Numbered from the stretch's first letter, positions 32,860-46,445 are shown. The stretch: DNA of 64,000 nt from Bacillus sp. BP-3 (GCF_028401955.1 NZ_JAQOTJ010000004.1:186001-250000), one strand, 5' to 3'. The notes: a model not told the origin generated them from the letters alone. Numbers and translations are program-made.

Positions 32860-35800
32860 TTAGAACAACGATAACTGGTTTTGATCTGGTAGATCTCCTA
32901 GACAGCCCTGGCTATCTAAATACTCAATAATTGTTTTGGAAATCTTACTGCGCTGTTGTAAATCTTCTTTTGATAAAAACTCGCCATTTTCACGTGCTGC
33001 TACAATGTTTAATGCAGCATTTGTACCAAGACCAGGTATTGCATTAAACGGTGGAATCAATGTATTCCCATCAATAATGAAATCTGTTGCACTAGAGCGA
33101 TATAAATCAACTTTTTGGAATGAATAACCACGTTCACACATTTCGAGTGTCATTTCTAATACTGTTAGTAAACTTTTTTCTTTTGGCGAAGCATCTAATC
33201 CCTTTTGCGTAATTTCATCAATTTTAGTACGAATAGTTGCTGAGCCTTTTACCATCGCATCTACATCAAAATCATCGGCACGAACAGTAAAGTATGCTGC
33301 GTAGAATAAAAGCGCAAAATGCACTTTAAAATAGGCAATGCGCACTGCCATGAGTACATATGCTGCTGCATGCGCCTTTGGGAACATATACTTAATCTTT
33401 TTACATGAATCAATATACCATCCCGGCACATTATTATTACGCATCTCCTCTTCCCACTCTAGAGGTACACCTTTCCCTTTACGTACAGATTCCATAATTT
33501 TAAACGCTAAAGATGGTTCTAAACCTTGGTAAATTAAATACACCATAATGTCATCACGACAACCGATTACTTCACTCAGTGTACATGTGCCATCATAAAT
33601 GAGTTCATTTGCATTTCCAAGCCATACATCTGTACCGTGAGATAGTCCAGAAATTTGGACAAGCTCTGAGAATGTCGTCGGCTTCGTTTCCTCTAACATT
33701 TGGCGAACGAATTTTGTACCAAATTCCGGGATACCAAGTGTACCTGTTTTACAGTTAATTTGTTCTTCTGTTACGCCAAGTGATTCTGTACCTGAGAAAA
33801 TTTTCATTACTTCTGGATCATCTGTTGGAATCGTCTTCGGATCAACTCCACTTAAATCTTGAAGCATACGAATCACTGTCGGATCATCGTGTCCAAGTAT
33901 ATCAAGTTTTAATAAGTTATCATGAATAGAATGGAAATCAAAATGTGTCGTTCGCCATTCTGCCTCTAAAGAATCTGCTGGATATTGAATCGGTGTAAAA
34001 TCAAAGACATCCATGTAATCCGGCACTACGATAATACCACCTGGATGTTGCCCTGTCGTTCTCTTAACACCAGTACATCCTGATACAAGACGATCTACCT
34101 CTGCCCCTCGTATCGTTAAATTATGGTCTGAAGCATAGCCTTTCACATATCCATACGCAGTCTTTTCGGCAACAGTACCTATTGTTCCAGCACGATATAC
34201 ATTATCTTCACCGAACAGTACTTTCGTATAGTTATGGGCACGTGGTTGGTATTCTCCTGAGAAGTTCAAATCAATATCCGGAACTTTATCTCCTTTAAAA
34301 CCAAGAAACGTTTCGAACGGAATATCATGACCATCTTTTTTATATGCAGTTCCACAACTTGGACAATCTTTATCAGGTAAATCAAATCCAGAACCGACCG
34401 AGCCATCATTAAAGAACTGCGATTGCTTACAATTTGGACAAACATAATGCGGCGGTAAAGGGTTTACCTCTGTAATTTCCATCATTGTCGCAACAAATGA
34501 TGAACCAACTGAACCACGTGAACCAACAAGATAGCCATCGATAAGTGATTTTTTTACAAGTTTATGAGAAATCAAGTAAATAACAGCAAATCCATGTCCA
34601 ATAATACTTTTCAATTCTTTTTCCAAGCGGGCTTCTACAATTTCTGGAAGTTCATCTCCGTAAATACTCCGAGCCATTACGTAACTCATATCCCGCGTTT
34701 CATCATCTGCACCTTCAATTTTTGGCGTGTAAAGATCATCTTTTACAGGCTTTACTTCCCCAATCATCGATGCGACTTTTTGTGTATTTGTTACAACAAT
34801 TTCTTTTGCTTTCTCTTCACCTAGGAAAGAGAAGCATTCTAACATTTCATCTGTTGTTCGGAAATACACAGGCGGCAATGAATGACGATTCAATGGATTC
34901 GCTCCGCCTTGCGAACTCACTAAAATTTTTCTATACATTGCATCTTCTGGATTTAAATAATGAACATTTCCAGTTCCTACAACAGGCTTATCTAACGTTT
35001 CACCTAACTTTACTAAGTTAGAAATAATTGTTTTTAATTGACCTTCATCACGAACAAGCTCAAGCTCTACCAAATGTCGTAACACTTCTGGAGGCATTAC
35101 CTCAATGTAATCATAAAACTGAGCAATTTCCTCCACTTCTTCTGGTGCCTTTTGCATCATCGCTTCAAATACTTCACCTTTATCGCAAGCCGTACCAACT
35201 AAAATACCTTCGCGATACTTCTTTAATAAAGAACGCGGAATACGCGGGACACGATAAAAATATTGAAGATGCGCGTAAGAAACAAGTTTATATAAATTTT
35301 TCAATCCTTCATCTGACGTTGCAAGAAGTGTCACATGACTTGGACGTCCACGTTTATACGCATCTCCTTGTCCCATACTGTCATTTAACTGATCATGATA
35401 TTCATAGCCTTTTTCAATCACATTCTTGAGCATTTTCACAAGCAAATAGCCTGTTGCTTCTGTATCATAAATCGCACGGTGATGTTGTGTTAATTCGATA
35501 TCAAGCTTTTTACATAACGTATTTAAACGATGGTTTTTCATCTCTGGAAATAAAAAACGAGCCAATTCTAACGTATCAATAACTGGATTTTTCGTTTTTT
35601 CTAATCCGCTTTTCTTAAATCCAACGTTTAAAAATCCCATATCAAAGCTTGCATTATGGGCGACAAGTGTATGATTACCCATCCAATGTTCAAACTTTTT
35701 AAATACTTCTTCTACCTCTGGGGCATCCGTTAGCATATCATCTGTAATACCTGTTAATTCAATGATTGTTGCTGATAATGGCTGATGTGGATTTGCAAAC

Positions 35801-37161
35801 GATTCAAAACGATCGATAATTTCTCCACCTTTTACTTTTACTGCAGCAAGCTCGATAACTGTATCATATACAGCTGATAATCCAGTTGTCTCAACGTCAA
35901 ATACAACATATGTTTCGTCTGCAAGTAATCGATGCTCCTCATTATAAGCAATTGGCACACCGTCATTCACAAGGTTTGCTTCTACGCCAAAAATCACTTT
36001 AATTCCTGCTTTTTTTCCTGCAGAATACGCTTCAGGAAAAGCCTGTGCAACAGCATGATCTGTTACTGCTACCGCTTCATGTCCCCATTTTGCCGCTTGG
36101 CTCACAAGTGTAGATACAGAAGTTACAGCATCCATTTGGCTCATCGGTGTATGCATATGAAGCTCTACCCTTTTTTCTCCTTCTGGTGCTTTATCTTTTC
36201 GGGACGGGCCTGTTATTTCATTAATATCATTTGCAATCATAACCAAGTCTCGAACGAACGTGTCATTTTGAACGGATCCGCGTGCTTTCACCCACATTCC
36301 TTTTTTCAATGATTGTAAGAGCGGAATATCCTCTTTATCGCGTGAAAACATTTTAATCATAATGGAATCGGTGTAATCCGTTATTTTTAATGTCAATAAT
36401 GTACGTCCACTACGAAGTTCTTTTGTTTCCACATGGAAGACATAACCTTGAACAGTTTTTCTTCTTTCTTCATCTTGAATTTCACGAAGTGGTGTAATCT
36501 CCTCATCAGGCTTAATAAGATAACCAAGTACAATCGGCCCTTCGTGTACAACATCACTTTCTTCCGCTTGTTTCTTGGCCATTTCTTCCATGGCTTGTAT
36601 AACGCGCTGACGATCCTCTTGCTGTGTTTGTTCACGAAACTTCTGAACTTCCTCTTCATTTTGTTTTATATTTGTTTCTAGCTGAAAACGAGGAAATCCA
36701 AAAACTTCATATTGATCTCCGACTGGCTTCGCAAGATTTTTCTTTAGCGCAGTAGATTCTAAATCATTATTCACATCAAGTAACAACTTCACTCCGTTTA
36801 CATGCGGAAGTTGCTTTTTTAAATATGCAAACATAGGTGAGAAAGTAATTCGATCTGTACAGAGCGGCCAATACGCCTTGACCTCTTCTTCCGTAAATTG
36901 CTTATTCTCTGTTTCTAGTGAAAATGATGTTTTTGCAATATGAGAAAATGACTGCTTAAGCTGTGTTTCAAGCAATTCATATAATTCTGTTGGTAAAATA
37001 CGTGGTACTTGTAAATCAAAATGCCAACTCTTATTTGCTTTATCAACAACTAACCTTTGAATGCCACCACCTTGTAAATATTGATTGATAAGGTCTTCAG
37101 GCATTTGTAACTGCTCAAGCAAAATTTGAAATCGCTCTTGTTGTTCGTTTGTTAATGACAT
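32860..37161 (-). CDS. polC: DNA polymerase III subunit alpha, Gram-positive type PolC
   Basis: 1433 residues from [18 protein letters not shown], with aaggagg upstream. OB fold near 240-320, PHP domain from about 330 ([14 protein letters not shown]), inserted DEDDh proofreading exonuclease ([10 protein letters not shown] ... [10 protein letters not shown] ... [11 protein letters not shown]), then the polymerase core with [12 protein letters not shown]. Replicative polymerase of Firmicutes. A terminator-like hairpin separates it from proS. Confidence 0.98.
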   Translation of the reverse strand: MSLTNEQQERFQILLEQLQMPEDLINQYLQGGGIQRLVVDKANKSWHFDLQVPRILPTELYELLETQLKQSFSHIAKTSFSLETENKQFTEEEVKAYWPLCTDRITFSPMFAYLKKQLPHVNGVKLLLDVNNDLESTALKKNLAKPVGDQYEVFGFPRFQLETNIKQNEEEVQKFREQTQQEDRQRVIQAMEEMAKKQAEESDVVHEGPIVLGYLIKPDEEITPLREIQDEERRKTVQGYVFHVETKELRSGRTLLTLKITDYTDSIMIKMFSRDKEDIPLLQSLKKGMWVKARGSVQNDTFVRDLVMIANDINEITGPSRKDKAPEGEKRVELHMHTPMSQMDAVTSVSTLVSQAAKWGHEAVAVTDHAVAQAFPEAYSAGKKAGIKVIFGVEANLVNDGVPIAYNEEHRLLADETYVVFDVETTGLSAVYDTVIELAAVKVKGGEIIDRFESFANPHQPLSATIIELTGITDDMLTDAPEVEEVFKKFEHWMGNHTLVAHNASFDMGFLNVGFKKSGLEKTKNPVIDTLELARFLFPEMKNHRLNTLCKKLDIELTQHHRAIYDTEATGYLLVKMLKNVIEKGYEYHDQLNDSMGQGDAYKRGRPSHVTLLATSDEGLKNLYKLVSYAHLQYFYRVPRIPRSLLKKYREGILVGTACDKGEVFEAMMQKAPEEVEEIAQFYDYIEVMPPEVLRHLVELELVRDEGQLKTIISNLVKLGETLDKPVVGTGNVHYLNPEDAMYRKILVSSQGGANPLNRHSLPPVYFRTTDEMLECFSFLGEEKAKEIVVTNTQKVASMIGEVKPVKDDLYTPKIEGADDETRDMSYVMARSIYGDELPEIVEARLEKELKSIIGHGFAVIYLISHKLVKKSLIDGYLVGSRGSVGSSFVATMMEITEVNPLPPHYVCPNCKQSQFFNDGSVGSGFDLPDKDCPSCGTAYKKDGHDIPFETFLGFKGDKVPDIDLNFSGEYQPRAHNYTKVLFGEDNVYRAGTIGTVAEKTAYGYVKGYASDHNLTIRGAEVDRLVSGCTGVKRTTGQHPGGIIVVPDYMDVFDFTPIQYPADSLEAEWRTTHFDFHSIHDNLLKLDILGHDDPTVIRMLQDLSGVDPKTIPTDDPEVMKIFSGTESLGVTEEQINCKTGTLGIPEFGTKFVRQMLEETKPTTFSELVQISGLSHGTDVWLGNANELIYDGTCTLSEVIGCRDDIMVYLIYQGLEPSLAFKIMESVRKGKGVPLEWEEEMRNNNVPGWYIDSCKKIKYMFPKAHAAAYVLMAVRIAYFKVHFALLFYAAYFTVRADDFDVDAMVKGSATIRTKIDEITQKGLDASPKEKSLLTVLEMTLEMCERGYSFQKVDLYRSSATDFIIDGNTLIPPFNAIPGLGTNAALNIVAARENGEFLSKEDLQQRSKISKTIIEYLDSQGCLGDLPDQNQLSLF

Positions 37162-37204
37162 AAGCAACCTCCTTCCATCTGCTATTATAAATTGAAACGT
37201 TCCA

Positions 37205-37243
37205 CAAAGAAAGAGAAGGTACCTCATCACGAGGTACCTCTTC
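37205..37243 (-). terminator. Terminator of proS
   Basis: AAGAGAAGGTACCTC/GAGGTACCTCTTCTT (37211-37245), a near-perfect 15-bp stem followed by a U-rich tail, between proS and polC. Confidence 0.85.
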
Positions 37244-38941
37244 TTATTTTAAAATATTTGCAATGTATGTGTGAAGTTCTTCGACTTTCACTTCTGCAGA
37301 TTCATTTGTTGCACGTACTTTTACTTCAACAATACCTTCATCTGCTTTTTTACCAACTGTTACTCGGACTGGAAGACCAAATAGATCTGCATCAGCAAAT
37401 TTTACACCGGCACGCTCTGCACGATCATCTAATAACACTTCATATCCGTGCTCTTTTAACGAACTGTATATATTTTCGCCCACTTCACGCTGTGCATCTG
37501 ATTTCATATTTACTGGAATCACGTGTACATGGAATGGTGCAACTGCTTTTGGCCATACTAAACCATTCTCATCATTAAATTGCTCAGCAATAGCCGCAAC
37601 TGTACGAGATACACCAATTCCGTAGCAGCCCATAATGATTGGCTGTGTTTTACCGTTTTCATCTAAGAACGTTGCATTCATTGATTCACTATAACGAGTG
37701 CCAAGCTTAAATACATGTCCCACTTCAATACCACGAGCAAAACGAATTGTTCCCTCGCCGTCTGGAGAAAGGTCCCCTTCTTGGATAAAACGTAAATCTG
37801 TATATTGGCTTACTTTAAAGTCACGTTCTGGATTAACATTCACATAATGAAATCCTTCTTCATTTGCTCCGCAGCATCCATTTACGATAGCTTGCACTGC
37901 ATGATCAGCAATGATTTCCACTTCTGCTGTGCCAATTGGGCCTAAAGAACCTACTTCACAGTTTAACAATTCTTTTACTTCTTCATGTGTTGCAAGTTCA
38001 ACAACAGAAGCACCGTATAAATTTTTCAACTTAATATCGTTTACTTCATGATCTCCGCGAACAAGAGCAACAATAAACTTCTCGTCTACTTTAAAGACCA
38101 TAGACTTAATACAATTTGTTGCTTCAATATTTAAGAACGCACATACTTCTTCAATTGCTTTTTGATTTGGCGTAGCTACTTTTTCAAGCGACTTTTCTTG
38201 CTTCTCACTCTTCTCATAAGTAGAAAGAACAGGTGCCATCTCAATATTTGCAGCATAGTCAGATGTATCAGAATATGCAATTGTATCTTCTCCTACATCT
38301 GATAATACCATAAATTCATGTGTATCTTTTCCGCCCATCGCTCCAGAATCTGCGATAACAGCACGGAAATTTAAGCCGCAACGTGTGAAAATATTAGAGT
38401 ACGCTTGGAACAGACGGTTATATACTTCATCTAAACTCTCTTGCGTTGCGTGGAAAGAATATGCATCCTTCATTAAAAATTCTCTTCCGCGCAACAAACC
38501 AAAACGAGGTCTTTGCTCATCGCGGAATTTTGTTTGAATTTGATAAAGTGTCAAAGGTAACTTCTTATATGACTTAATTTCGTCGCGGACAAGATCCGTA
38601 ATCACCTCTTCATGCGTTGCTCCTAAAGCAAACTCACGATTATTACGATCATTCATACGCATTAATTCTGAACCATATGAGTACCAGCGTCCAGATTCTT
38701 GCCATAATTCAGCTGCTTGAAGAGCTGGCATTAGCAATTCTACAGCACCAGCTTTCTCCATTTCTTCACGAACAATACGTTCTACTTTATGCAGCACTTT
38801 CAGACCAAGCGGTAAAAAACTATATATGCCTGAAGCGTTTTGACGCATAAATCCTGCGCGCAATAGAAGCTGATGACTTTTTATTTCCGCATCAGCTGGC
38901 ACTTCACGCAGTGTAGGACTAAATATCATACTTTGTTTCAT
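37244..38941 (-). CDS. proS: Prolyl-tRNA synthetase
   Basis: 565 residues, bacterial ProS type: class II motifs ([39 protein letters not shown]), the inserted editing domain (about 225-400) that clears Ala-tRNA(Pro), then the anticodon-binding domain. Follows rseP by 15 bp in the same operon. Confidence 0.98.
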   Translation of the reverse strand: MKQSMIFSPTLREVPADAEIKSHQLLLRAGFMRQNASGIYSFLPLGLKVLHKVERIVREEMEKAGAVELLMPALQAAELWQESGRWYSYGSELMRMNDRNNREFALGATHEEVITDLVRDEIKSYKKLPLTLYQIQTKFRDEQRPRFGLLRGREFLMKDAYSFHATQESLDEVYNRLFQAYSNIFTRCGLNFRAVIADSGAMGGKDTHEFMVLSDVGEDTIAYSDTSDYAANIEMAPVLSTYEKSEKQEKSLEKVATPNQKAIEEVCAFLNIEATNCIKSMVFKVDEKFIVALVRGDHEVNDIKLKNLYGASVVELATHEEVKELLNCEVGSLGPIGTAEVEIIADHAVQAIVNGCCGANEEGFHYVNVNPERDFKVSQYTDLRFIQEGDLSPDGEGTIRFARGIEVGHVFKLGTRYSESMNATFLDENGKTQPIIMGCYGIGVSRTVAAIAEQFNDENGLVWPKAVAPFHVHVIPVNMKSDAQREVGENIYSSLKEHGYEVLLDDRAERAGVKFADADLFGLPVRVTVGKKADEGIVEVKVRATNESAEVKVEELHTYIANILK

Positions 38942-38956
38942 TCTATAGCACCTCTT

Positions 38957-40213
38957 TTATAAGAAAAACTTCCGTATATCATTCCATGTTACAACTAACA
39001 TCAGTAACATTAATAAAGCAAAACCAATAAAGTGAACCATTCCTTCTTTTTGACGGTCAATCGGCTTCCCGCGAAGCGCTTCAATTAAGAAGAAGAAAAG
39101 ACGTCCGCCATCAAGTGCAGGAACAGGTAATAAGTTAAATAAACCAAGATTTATACTTAAAACAGCTGCTAAGCTCATGACACGAATCGTGCCATACTCT
39201 ACAACTTGGTCTGTTAAATTATAAATTCCTACTGGACCAGATAAATCATTAATAGAAAAATGTCCTGTAACGAGCTGAATAAGTGAGACAAATATGAGCT
39301 TTGTCCATCTGTATGTTTCTTCAAAACCCAATTTGATTGAACCTAATACTGATTTTTCAACAGGCGATTGTACACCGAGTCTACCAACTGTAACCTCGCC
39401 CTCTTTTTCAGCAGCTGGAGTAACTTGAATTGTTACTTTTTTACTATCACGTGTTACACCCATTGTAATTTCTTTTCCTGGATTTTCACGGACAATACTC
39501 GTAACATCTTTCCAACTATTTGTCGGCTTATTATTAATTGACGTAATAATATCATCTTCATGTAAGCCTGCTTTCTCTGCCACGCTGCCAGATACTACTT
39601 TTCCAATCATCGACTTATCTACTGGAATCCCTTGTACAAAACCAATGATAACAAAGATAACAAAGGCAAGTACAAAGTTCATAGCAGGACCAGCAAAAAT
39701 AGCAAGCGCTCGTTGCCCTAGTGTTTTCGAACCAAATTGTCGGTTAAACGGAGCAATTTGTGTCTCTTCTCCTGCGGAAATGCAGTGAGCTTTCTCATGT
39801 ACTCGAAATGTTTGTAACTCTTCTTCGTACTCTTCATAGCCAGATATGGTCAGCTTATGTTCCAAGTCAGCTTGTTCTACTTCAACGACACGAACATTTG
39901 GATATTTTTCACGATTATCCAAAACAATTTTCGTAACCTCTTCTTTTTCATTTAGAACAAGACCCACTTTTGTCCCAGGTTTTAGTTCAACTGTTTCTGG
40001 ATCCTCTCCAGCCATTCGTACATAGCCGCCAAGCGGAAGTAAACGAATTGTATAAACTGTTTCATTTTTTTCAAATGAGTACAATTTCGGACCAAAACCG
40101 ATGGCAAATTCACGACACAAAATGCCAGCACGTTTGGCAAAGTACAAATGTCCAAGTTCATGGAAAAATACAAGTGCACCGAAAATTAAAATAAAGGCAA
40201 TCGCTGTATTCAA
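38957..40213 (-). CDS. rseP: Site-2 intramembrane metalloprotease RseP/RasP
   Basis: 418 residues. Active-site H18-E-L-G-H22 in the first membrane helix, a PDZ domain (about 215-290), and the second zinc motif NLLPVPALDGGR near residue 352. Cleaves anti-sigma factors (RsiW) and signal-peptide remnants in the membrane. The TTG start at 40213 is supported by aaaggtgg nine bases upstream. Confidence 0.96.
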   Translation of the reverse strand: MNTAIAFILIFGALVFFHELGHLYFAKRAGILCREFAIGFGPKLYSFEKNETVYTIRLLPLGGYVRMAGEDPETVELKPGTKVGLVLNEKEEVTKIVLDNREKYPNVRVVEVEQADLEHKLTISGYEEYEEELQTFRVHEKAHCISAGEETQIAPFNRQFGSKTLGQRALAIFAGPAMNFVLAFVIFVIIGFVQGIPVDKSMIGKVVSGSVAEKAGLHEDDIITSINNKPTNSWKDVTSIVRENPGKEITMGVTRDSKKVTIQVTPAAEKEGEVTVGRLGVQSPVEKSVLGSIKLGFEETYRWTKLIFVSLIQLVTGHFSINDLSGPVGIYNLTDQVVEYGTIRVMSLAAVLSINLGLFNLLPVPALDGGRLFFFLIEALRGKPIDRQKEGMVHFIGFALLMLLMLVVTWNDIRKFFL

Positions 40214-40231
40214 TTCTCATAACCACCTTTG

Positions 40232-41374
40232 CTAAATTTGTTCCATCACAAACCGTCTTGTGGCAGCATCAATTTCCTGAATTTCTTCTAAGCTTGGACG
40301 CGCAATGACATTGTGATGGTGCATTGCTTTTTCAATGAGTTCTTCCACTGTTAAGAAACTGATTTTCTTTTGCAGAAAAGCTTCTACAGCAGCCTCATTA
40401 GCTGCATTCATCACAGTTGGCATACTTCCCCCTATTTTTCCAGCTTCATATGCAAATTGAAGACAGCGGAAACGCTCCATATCCATCGTTTCAAAATGTA
40501 ACGTCCCAATTTCCCATAAATTCAGCTGTTTAGCGTTTGGAAGTGAAAAACGATCAGGGTAAGTAAGTGCATATTGAATTGGAACACGCATATCAGGTGT
40601 ACCAAGCTGCGCCATTACACTGCGATCTTCAAACTCAACCATAGAGTGAATGATACTTTCTTTATGTAATACAACATCGATTTGCTCATAAGGAATATTA
40701 AAAAGCCAATGCGCTTCAATAACCTCTAATCCCTTATTCATCATTGTAGCAGAATCAATAGTAATTTTCGAACCCATAGACCAGTTTGGATGACGAAGTG
40801 CATCTTCCACTGTTACATGTTTAAGCTCATCCCTCGTTTTATCTCGAAAACTTCCACCTGATGCCGTTAAAATCAATCTAGAAATGCGCTTCTCATTTTC
40901 CCCATTCAAACATTGGAAAATAGCAGAATGTTCACTATCTACCGGAAGCAAAGGTACGTTATGTTTCTTTGCAGCTTCCATAACTAAATGTCCTGCTGTT
41001 ACTAATGTTTCTTTATTTGCAATTGCAATCGTTTTTTTCGCTTCAATCGCTCGCAATGTCGGTAATAATCCGACACTCCCAACAACTGCGTTTACAACTA
41101 TTTCTGCATCTGGATGAAGTGCAACTGCAAGCAACCCTTCCTCTCCATATACAACTTTCGTATTTCCACAAACCGTTTGTAATTTCAAAGCATCTTCTTT
41201 TTCTTGTACAGAAACAATCTCAGGAGAAAATTCTTGAATCATCTGCTGAGCAAACTCAATATTTCTTCCAACAGAAAAAGCAACGAGACGGAATTGGTCT
41301 TGGTGCGTGCGCAATACATCTAATGTTTGCGTTCCAATTGAGCCGCTTGCACCTAATAAACTAATGGTTTTCAT
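40232..41374 (-). CDS. dxr: 1-deoxy-D-xylulose 5-phosphate reductoisomerase
   Basis: 380 residues from [21 protein letters not shown] (NADPH-binding GxSGSIG), with [22 protein letters not shown] in the catalytic domain. Second step of the MEP isoprenoid pathway. The start follows gaggagtag; upstream codons belong to an extended frame over cdsA. Confidence 0.97.
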   Translation of the reverse strand: MKTISLLGASGSIGTQTLDVLRTHQDQFRLVAFSVGRNIEFAQQMIQEFSPEIVSVQEKEDALKLQTVCGNTKVVYGEEGLLAVALHPDAEIVVNAVVGSVGLLPTLRAIEAKKTIAIANKETLVTAGHLVMEAAKKHNVPLLPVDSEHSAIFQCLNGENEKRISRLILTASGGSFRDKTRDELKHVTVEDALRHPNWSMGSKITIDSATMMNKGLEVIEAHWLFNIPYEQIDVVLHKESIIHSMVEFEDRSVMAQLGTPDMRVPIQYALTYPDRFSLPNAKQLNLWEIGTLHFETMDMERFRCLQFAYEAGKIGGSMPTVMNAANEAAVEAFLQKKISFLTVEELIEKAMHHHNVIARPSLEEIQEIDAATRRFVMEQI

Positions 41375-41397
41375 TACTTCTACTCCTCGTCCATTCA

Positions 41398-42186
41398 TTA
41401 AATGAAATGTAAGAAATGTAATAGCGGTAATACAAATAGCCAACTATCAGTGCGATCGAGTATACCGCCATGTCCTGGCAAAATTGTCCCCGAATCTTTC
41501 ACACCGTAATGACGCTTAAACGCTGACTCTACTAAGTCTCCAATTTGTCCAAATACAGAAATTGCAATTGTTACTCCAATTAGCACAACGATATTTTCCT
41601 CGACTGGAAAAAATATATTGTACACAACAGCTACTACAATACCGCATACAATACCGCCAAGAGATCCTTCAATCGTTTTATTTGGACTAATTTCAGGCCA
41701 TAGTTTTCTTTTTCCCATCGCTTTTCCGATGAAATATGCTCCTGAATCTGTTGCCCATACAACAAATAGTGCATAAAACACAAATTGAATTCCAGCAATA
41801 CGCGTTTCATTTAAATAAAAGAAACCCATTGCAACATACGTTGTTGCCATTAATAAAAATGCAGCATTGTCAAAAGTAAATGTATTCTTAGAAAGGACCG
41901 TATATGATAAAAGTAATAGGACAATTACAAATGTAATTTCTCCTTTTGATAAACCTATTGTTTCAAATACGTCAGATACATTACTTGGAACTAAACTAAC
42001 CCATAACAATAATGCTGCTAAAATTGTTGGTACAGAAATAATCGTAAGTTTATTCATTCGAATTAATTCATATAATCCAACAGAAGCTAATGCATACACT
42101 AAAATTGCAAAAGGCACGCCACCGTAAAATACGATGGGGATGAATAGCGCGGCAGCAATCACTCCAGTAATTATTCTCTGTTTCAC
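41398..42186 (-). CDS. cdsA: Phosphatidate cytidylyltransferase
   Basis: 262 residues, about eight membrane helices. Signature near the C-terminus: [15 protein letters not shown] and [18 protein letters not shown]. Makes CDP-diacylglycerol. I chose the GTG start (MKQRIITG) with agaggg seven bases upstream; a TTG two codons earlier is too close. Confidence 0.96.
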   Translation of the reverse strand: MKQRIITGVIAAALFIPIVFYGGVPFAILVYALASVGLYELIRMNKLTIISVPTILAALLLWVSLVPSNVSDVFETIGLSKGEITFVIVLLLLSYTVLSKNTFTFDNAAFLLMATTYVAMGFFYLNETRIAGIQFVFYALFVVWATDSGAYFIGKAMGKRKLWPEISPNKTIEGSLGGIVCGIVVAVVYNIFFPVEENIVVLIGVTIAISVFGQIGDLVESAFKRHYGVKDSGTILPGHGGILDRTDSWLFVLPLLHFLHFI

Positions 42187-42203
42187 TACCAAACCCTCTC
42201 TTT

Positions 42204-42980
42204 CTACACGCCTCCAAATCTGCGGCCTCTATTTTGGAAGTCAGTAATAGACTGTAATAAATGTTCTTCTGTAAAATCTGGCCAAAATACATCAGTAAAA
42301 CAAAACTCTGTATAAGCAATTTGCCACAACATAAAATTACTTATACGAAGCTCACCACTTGTTCGGATTAGCAAATCAGGATCAGGCAATGTTCTTGTCA
42401 TTAAATACGAAGAAATCGTTTCTTCTGTTATGTCTTCAGAATGAAGTTTTCCTTCCTCACTATCCTTCACCATATTTTGTACAGCAGTCACAATTTCATC
42501 ACGACTTCCATAGTTTAACGCAAAATTTAAAATTAACCCCGTGTTATCTTTTGTATCTTCAATTGCTTTTTCCATCGCTCTTCGCGTATGAGTTGGCAGG
42601 CGATCCTTTTGTCCTATCACACGTACTTGTACATTTTCTTCAACAAGCTCTGGTAAAAATGTACCTAGAAACTCTTCAGGAAGTTTCATTAAATAATCCA
42701 CTTCTAATTTTGGTCTTTTCCAGTTCTCTGTAGAGAAGGCATAAAGAGTCAACACTTTGACACCGAGCTTACTGGCAAACTTCGTAATTTTCTTTACGAC
42801 TTGCATCCCTTCATGATGACCTGCAATACGAGGCATCGCTCTCCTTTTCGCCCATCTTCCATTGCCATCCATAATGATTGCAATATGTGCTGGAATTTCT
42901 CCTTTTTTTGCTTCTTCTACGAGATGATCAAACGACGCAATCTTATTGCCTTTAAAAAAAGGAAGTTTTCTAAACATCAT
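42204..42980 (-). CDS. uppS: Undecaprenyl pyrophosphate synthase
   Basis: 258 residues. Catalytic Asp38 in IIMDGNGRWAKRR, then ENWKRPKLEVDYLM and the C-terminal RTSGELRISNFMLWQ. Makes the C55 lipid carrier for cell-wall precursors. First gene of the uppS-cdsA-dxr-rseP-proS run. Confidence 0.98.
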   Translation of the reverse strand: MMFRKLPFFKGNKIASFDHLVEEAKKGEIPAHIAIIMDGNGRWAKRRAMPRIAGHHEGMQVVKKITKFASKLGVKVLTLYAFSTENWKRPKLEVDYLMKLPEEFLGTFLPELVEENVQVRVIGQKDRLPTHTRRAMEKAIEDTKDNTGLILNFALNYGSRDEIVTAVQNMVKDSEEGKLHSEDITEETISSYLMTRTLPDPDLLIRTSGELRISNFMLWQIAYTEFCFTDVFWPDFTEEHLLQSITDFQNRGRRFGGV

Positions 42981-43016
42981 TCAAACCCTCCAACGAGCAG
43001 ACATATGCCTAAAAGT

Positions 43017-43044
43017 GTAAAAAGACCCCCTTAAGAAGAGGGTC
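43017..43044 (-). terminator. Terminator of frr
   Basis: GACCC/GGGTC stem (43024-43028, 43040-43044) with a U run from 43023 on the minus strand. A GCGAAA/TTTCGC mini-hairpin lies between it and the frr stop. Confidence 0.65.
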
Positions 43045-43065
43045 ATATTTGCGAAAGTTTCGCGA

Positions 43066-43623
43066 TTACACTTCCATAATTTCTTTTTCTTTGTTTTTTG
43101 TAACTTCGTCAACTTTTACGATATACTTATCTGTTTCTTTTTGGATATCTTCTGTATATCCTCTTAAGTCATCTTCTGTAATGTCGCCGTTCTTCTCAAG
43201 TTTTTTTAAATCATCATTTGCATCGCGGCGTACGTTACGAACAGCTACTTTTGCATCTTCAGAATATTTCTTCACAACTTTAACAAGTTCACGACGACGT
43301 TCTTCTGTTAGCGCAGGGAATGCGATACGAATAACAGTACCATCATTAGAAGGATTTAACCCTAAATCAGCTTTTAAAATCGCCTTCTCAATATCACCGA
43401 TAGATGTCTTATCATACGGTTGAATAACTAGTAAACGTGCCTCTGGCACTGTGATATTTGCTAATTGTACAACCGGCGTCGGTGCACCGTAGTAATCTAC
43501 TTGTACTTTATCTAATACAGAAGCGCTTGCACGACCTGCACGAACTGTTGAAAGTTCACGAGAATATGCCGCAACTGCTTTTTCCATTTTTTCTTTTGCA
43601 TTATTCACTACTTGTTGTGCCAT
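43066..43623 (-). CDS. frr: Ribosome recycling factor
   Basis: 185 residues, full length: long helical domain ([21 protein letters not shown]) and [22 protein letters not shown]. Splits post-termination ribosomes with EF-G. One base after pyrH. Confidence 0.98.
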   Translation of the reverse strand: MAQQVVNNAKEKMEKAVAAYSRELSTVRAGRASASVLDKVQVDYYGAPTPVVQLANITVPEARLLVIQPYDKTSIGDIEKAILKADLGLNPSNDGTVIRIAFPALTEERRRELVKVVKKYSEDAKVAVRNVRRDANDDLKKLEKNGDITEDDLRGYTEDIQKETDKYIVKVDEVTKNKEKEIMEV

Positions 43624-43624
43624 T

Positions 43625-44347
43625 TTATTTCCCCCTTACAATTGTTCCAATATTTTCGCCGAGAACGGCACGCTTAATATTTCCTTCTTCCATAATTGAG
43701 AATACAATTAGTGGAATATCATTGTCCATACATAAAGAAGAAGCTGTAGAATCCATTACACCTAAACCTTCTTTTAAGACATCTAAATATGTAAGTGTCT
43801 CATACTTTGTCGCTGTTTCATCAACAGTTGGATCTGCACTATATACGCCATCTACATTATTTTTGGCCATTAAAATAACATCTGCCTCAATCTCAGCTGC
43901 GCGTAATGCCGCTGTGGTATCAGTGGAGAAGTAAGGGTTACCTGTACCTGCTGCAAAAATTACAACACGCTTCTTCTCTAAGTGACGATTTGCTTTACGA
44001 CGAATGTAAGGCTCTGCTACTTGGCGCATTTCAATAGAAGTTTGCACACGTGTTTGAACTCCTAAATTCTCCAAGCTATCTTGAAGAGCTAAAGAATTCA
44101 TTACTGTTGCTAACATGCCCATATAGTCAGCTGTTGCACGGTCCATTCCCATCTCGCTCCCGATTTTTCCACGCCAAATGTTACCGCCACCAACAACGAC
44201 TGCAACTTCTACATCAAGCTCAGCAATTTCTTTTACTTGCTGTGCAACAGATTTAATAACAGATGGGTTAATTCCAAACCCTTTATCTCCAGCTAAAGCT
44301 TCACCGCTTAGCTTTAATACAACACGATTATATTTTGGCTTACTCAT
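43625..44347 (-). CDS. pyrH: UMP kinase
   Basis: 240 residues, amino-acid-kinase fold: [13 protein letters not shown] at the N-terminus, [10 protein letters not shown] and [10 protein letters not shown]. Converts UMP to UDP. Preceded by a tsf terminator, yet in the conserved rpsB-tsf-pyrH-frr order. Confidence 0.98.
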   Translation of the reverse strand: MSKPKYNRVVLKLSGEALAGDKGFGINPSVIKSVAQQVKEIAELDVEVAVVVGGGNIWRGKIGSEMGMDRATADYMGMLATVMNSLALQDSLENLGVQTRVQTSIEMRQVAEPYIRRKANRHLEKKRVVIFAAGTGNPYFSTDTTAALRAAEIEADVILMAKNNVDGVYSADPTVDETATKYETLTYLDVLKEGLGVMDSTASSLCMDNDIPLIVFSIMEEGNIKRAVLGENIGTIVRGK

Positions 44348-44378
44348 AATGAACCTCCAGTACTTGCATCTTTATTTT

Positions 44379-44403
44379 AAAAAAGGGAACACAATGTGTT
44401 CCC
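44379..44403 (-). terminator. Terminator of tsf
   Basis: GGGAACA/TGTTCCC (44385-44391, 44397-44403) with six U on the minus strand (44379-44384). Confidence 0.85.
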
Positions 44404-44412
44404 CAATCTTTA

Positions 44413-45300
44413 TTAGTTGTTACCTTTTACTTGGTTCATTACTTCTTCAGCAAAGTTGTCTTCGCGTTTTTCGATTCCTTCACCAACAGCGTAGCGAACT
44501 AATCCTTTTAATGTTCCGCCTTTAGACTCAACGAACTGACGAACTTTCATATCAGGGTTTTTAACGAATGCTTGGTCAAGTAAGCAAATCTCTTCGAAGA
44601 ATTTGCCAAGACGACCTTCAACCATTTTTGCAACGATTTTTTCTGGCTTGCCTTCGTTTAAAGCTTGTTGTGTTAATACTTGACGCTCATGCTCAACTTC
44701 TTCAGCTGTTACAGCATCGCGGTCGATGTATTTAGGATTAACTGCTGCAATGTGCATTGCTACATCTTTAGCAGCTGCTTCATCTGTAGAACCTTCAAGA
44801 ACTGTTAATGCACCAATGCGTCCACCCATGTGTAGGTAAGCACCGAATGCATCTGCATCAGTTTTTGATACGATTTCGAAACGACGAAGTGTAAGTTTTT
44901 CACCAATTTTAGCGATTGCTTCGTTGATGTGCTCTTCTACTGTTTTGCCGTTTGCAATTGTTTGAGCCATAGCTTCTTCAACGTTAGCAGGTTTGCTAGC
45001 TAATAAGTGAGCAGCTAATTCTTTAATTAATGTTTGAAAACCTTCGTTTTTCGCAACGAAATCAGTTTCAGAGTTTAATTCTAAGATTACAGCGTCGTTA
45101 CCGTTTGTTTCGATGTAAGTTAAACCTTCAGCAGCAATGCGGTCTGCTTTTTTCGCAGCTTTCGCAATACCTTTCTCACGTAGGAAGTCAATTGCTTTCT
45201 CCATGTCACCGTTAGTTTCTGTTAACGCTTTTTTGCAGTCCATCATACCTGCGCCAGTTTTTTCACGAAGTTCTTTTACCATTTGTGCAGTAATTGCCAT
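44413..45300 (-). CDS. tsf: Elongation factor Ts
   Basis: 295 residues from [26 protein letters not shown]; the [11 protein letters not shown] motif follows. Nucleotide exchange factor for EF-Tu. Start at 45300 has aggagg nine bases upstream; an ATG three codons earlier overlaps it. Confidence 0.97.
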   Translation of the reverse strand: MAITAQMVKELREKTGAGMMDCKKALTETNGDMEKAIDFLREKGIAKAAKKADRIAAEGLTYIETNGNDAVILELNSETDFVAKNEGFQTLIKELAAHLLASKPANVEEAMAQTIANGKTVEEHINEAIAKIGEKLTLRRFEIVSKTDADAFGAYLHMGGRIGALTVLEGSTDEAAAKDVAMHIAAVNPKYIDRDAVTAEEVEHERQVLTQQALNEGKPEKIVAKMVEGRLGKFFEEICLLDQAFVKNPDMKVRQFVESKGGTLKGLVRYAVGEGIEKREDNFAEEVMNQVKGNN

Positions 45301-45330
45301 GCTTTTCATCCTCCTAGAATATGTATATAC

Positions 45331-45371
45331 CTTAAAAAAGGTGATAAAAGGCCTACCCCCTTATCACCTTT
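45331..45371 (-). terminator. Hairpin/attenuator between rpsB and tsf
   Basis: AAAGGTGATAA/TTATCACCTTT (45337-45347, 45361-45371), an 11-bp stem with a 13-base loop and a U run. It would reduce tsf relative to rpsB. Confidence 0.85.
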
Positions 45372-45380
45372 CTAAATTTG

Positions 45381-46085
<705 letters not shown>

Positions 46086-46117
46086 TTAGTTCCTCCTAAA
46101 TGGTTTTTGATATCCTC

Positions 46118-46177
46118 CGTTCACTTCATCTTTAAGCGAAACTACAAGCGTAGCACCAACACTTAAATCAATGAACG
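46118..46177 (-). promoter_or_regulatory. Structured rpsB leader
   Basis: Within the ~115-nt leader, TGAACG/CGTTCA (46118-46123 with 46172-46177) and CTTAAA/TTTAAG (46131-46136 with 46162-46167) form two nested stems. This looks like an autoregulatory S2-binding or attenuation structure; the role is inferred. Confidence 0.5.
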
Positions 46178-46205
46178 TGTGTACTTTGTACTGACACCAC
46201 TGACA

Positions 46206-46234
46206 ACTATATCACAACAAAATATCACAATCAA
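46206..46234 (-). promoter_or_regulatory. rpsB promoter
   Basis: Minus strand TTGATT, 17-bp spacer, TATAGT, about 125 bp before the rpsB start. Confidence 0.8.
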
Positions 46235-46253
46235 GTCGAAAATACATACATTG

Positions 46254-46445
46254 TCAAACTTTCTTTTTCGTTTCTCTATTTTTAATTACTAAATGATGTG
46301 CACACTCTTTATCTATAAATCCATTTTCATTTTTCGACTTATAAGTGGCTGCTATGCAGAATACAACATGATCTATACTTACATGCTCCCTTTTGTTTAA
46401 ATCTCGCATGTGGCAGGAAAGGGCCTTGACCGCTTCTATACACAA
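46254..46445 (-). CDS. Doubtful small ORF between codY and rpsB
   Basis: 63 codons from a TTG, with aggagaga only two bases upstream, which is too close. The sequence (ALSCHMRDLNKREHVSIDHVVFC ...) has four Cys and several His but no known family. It ends just upstream of the rpsB promoter. It may be a real small gene or chance. Confidence 0.3.
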   Translation of the reverse strand: MCIEAVKALSCHMRDLNKREHVSIDHVVFCIAATYKSKNENGFIDKECAHHLVIKNRETKKKV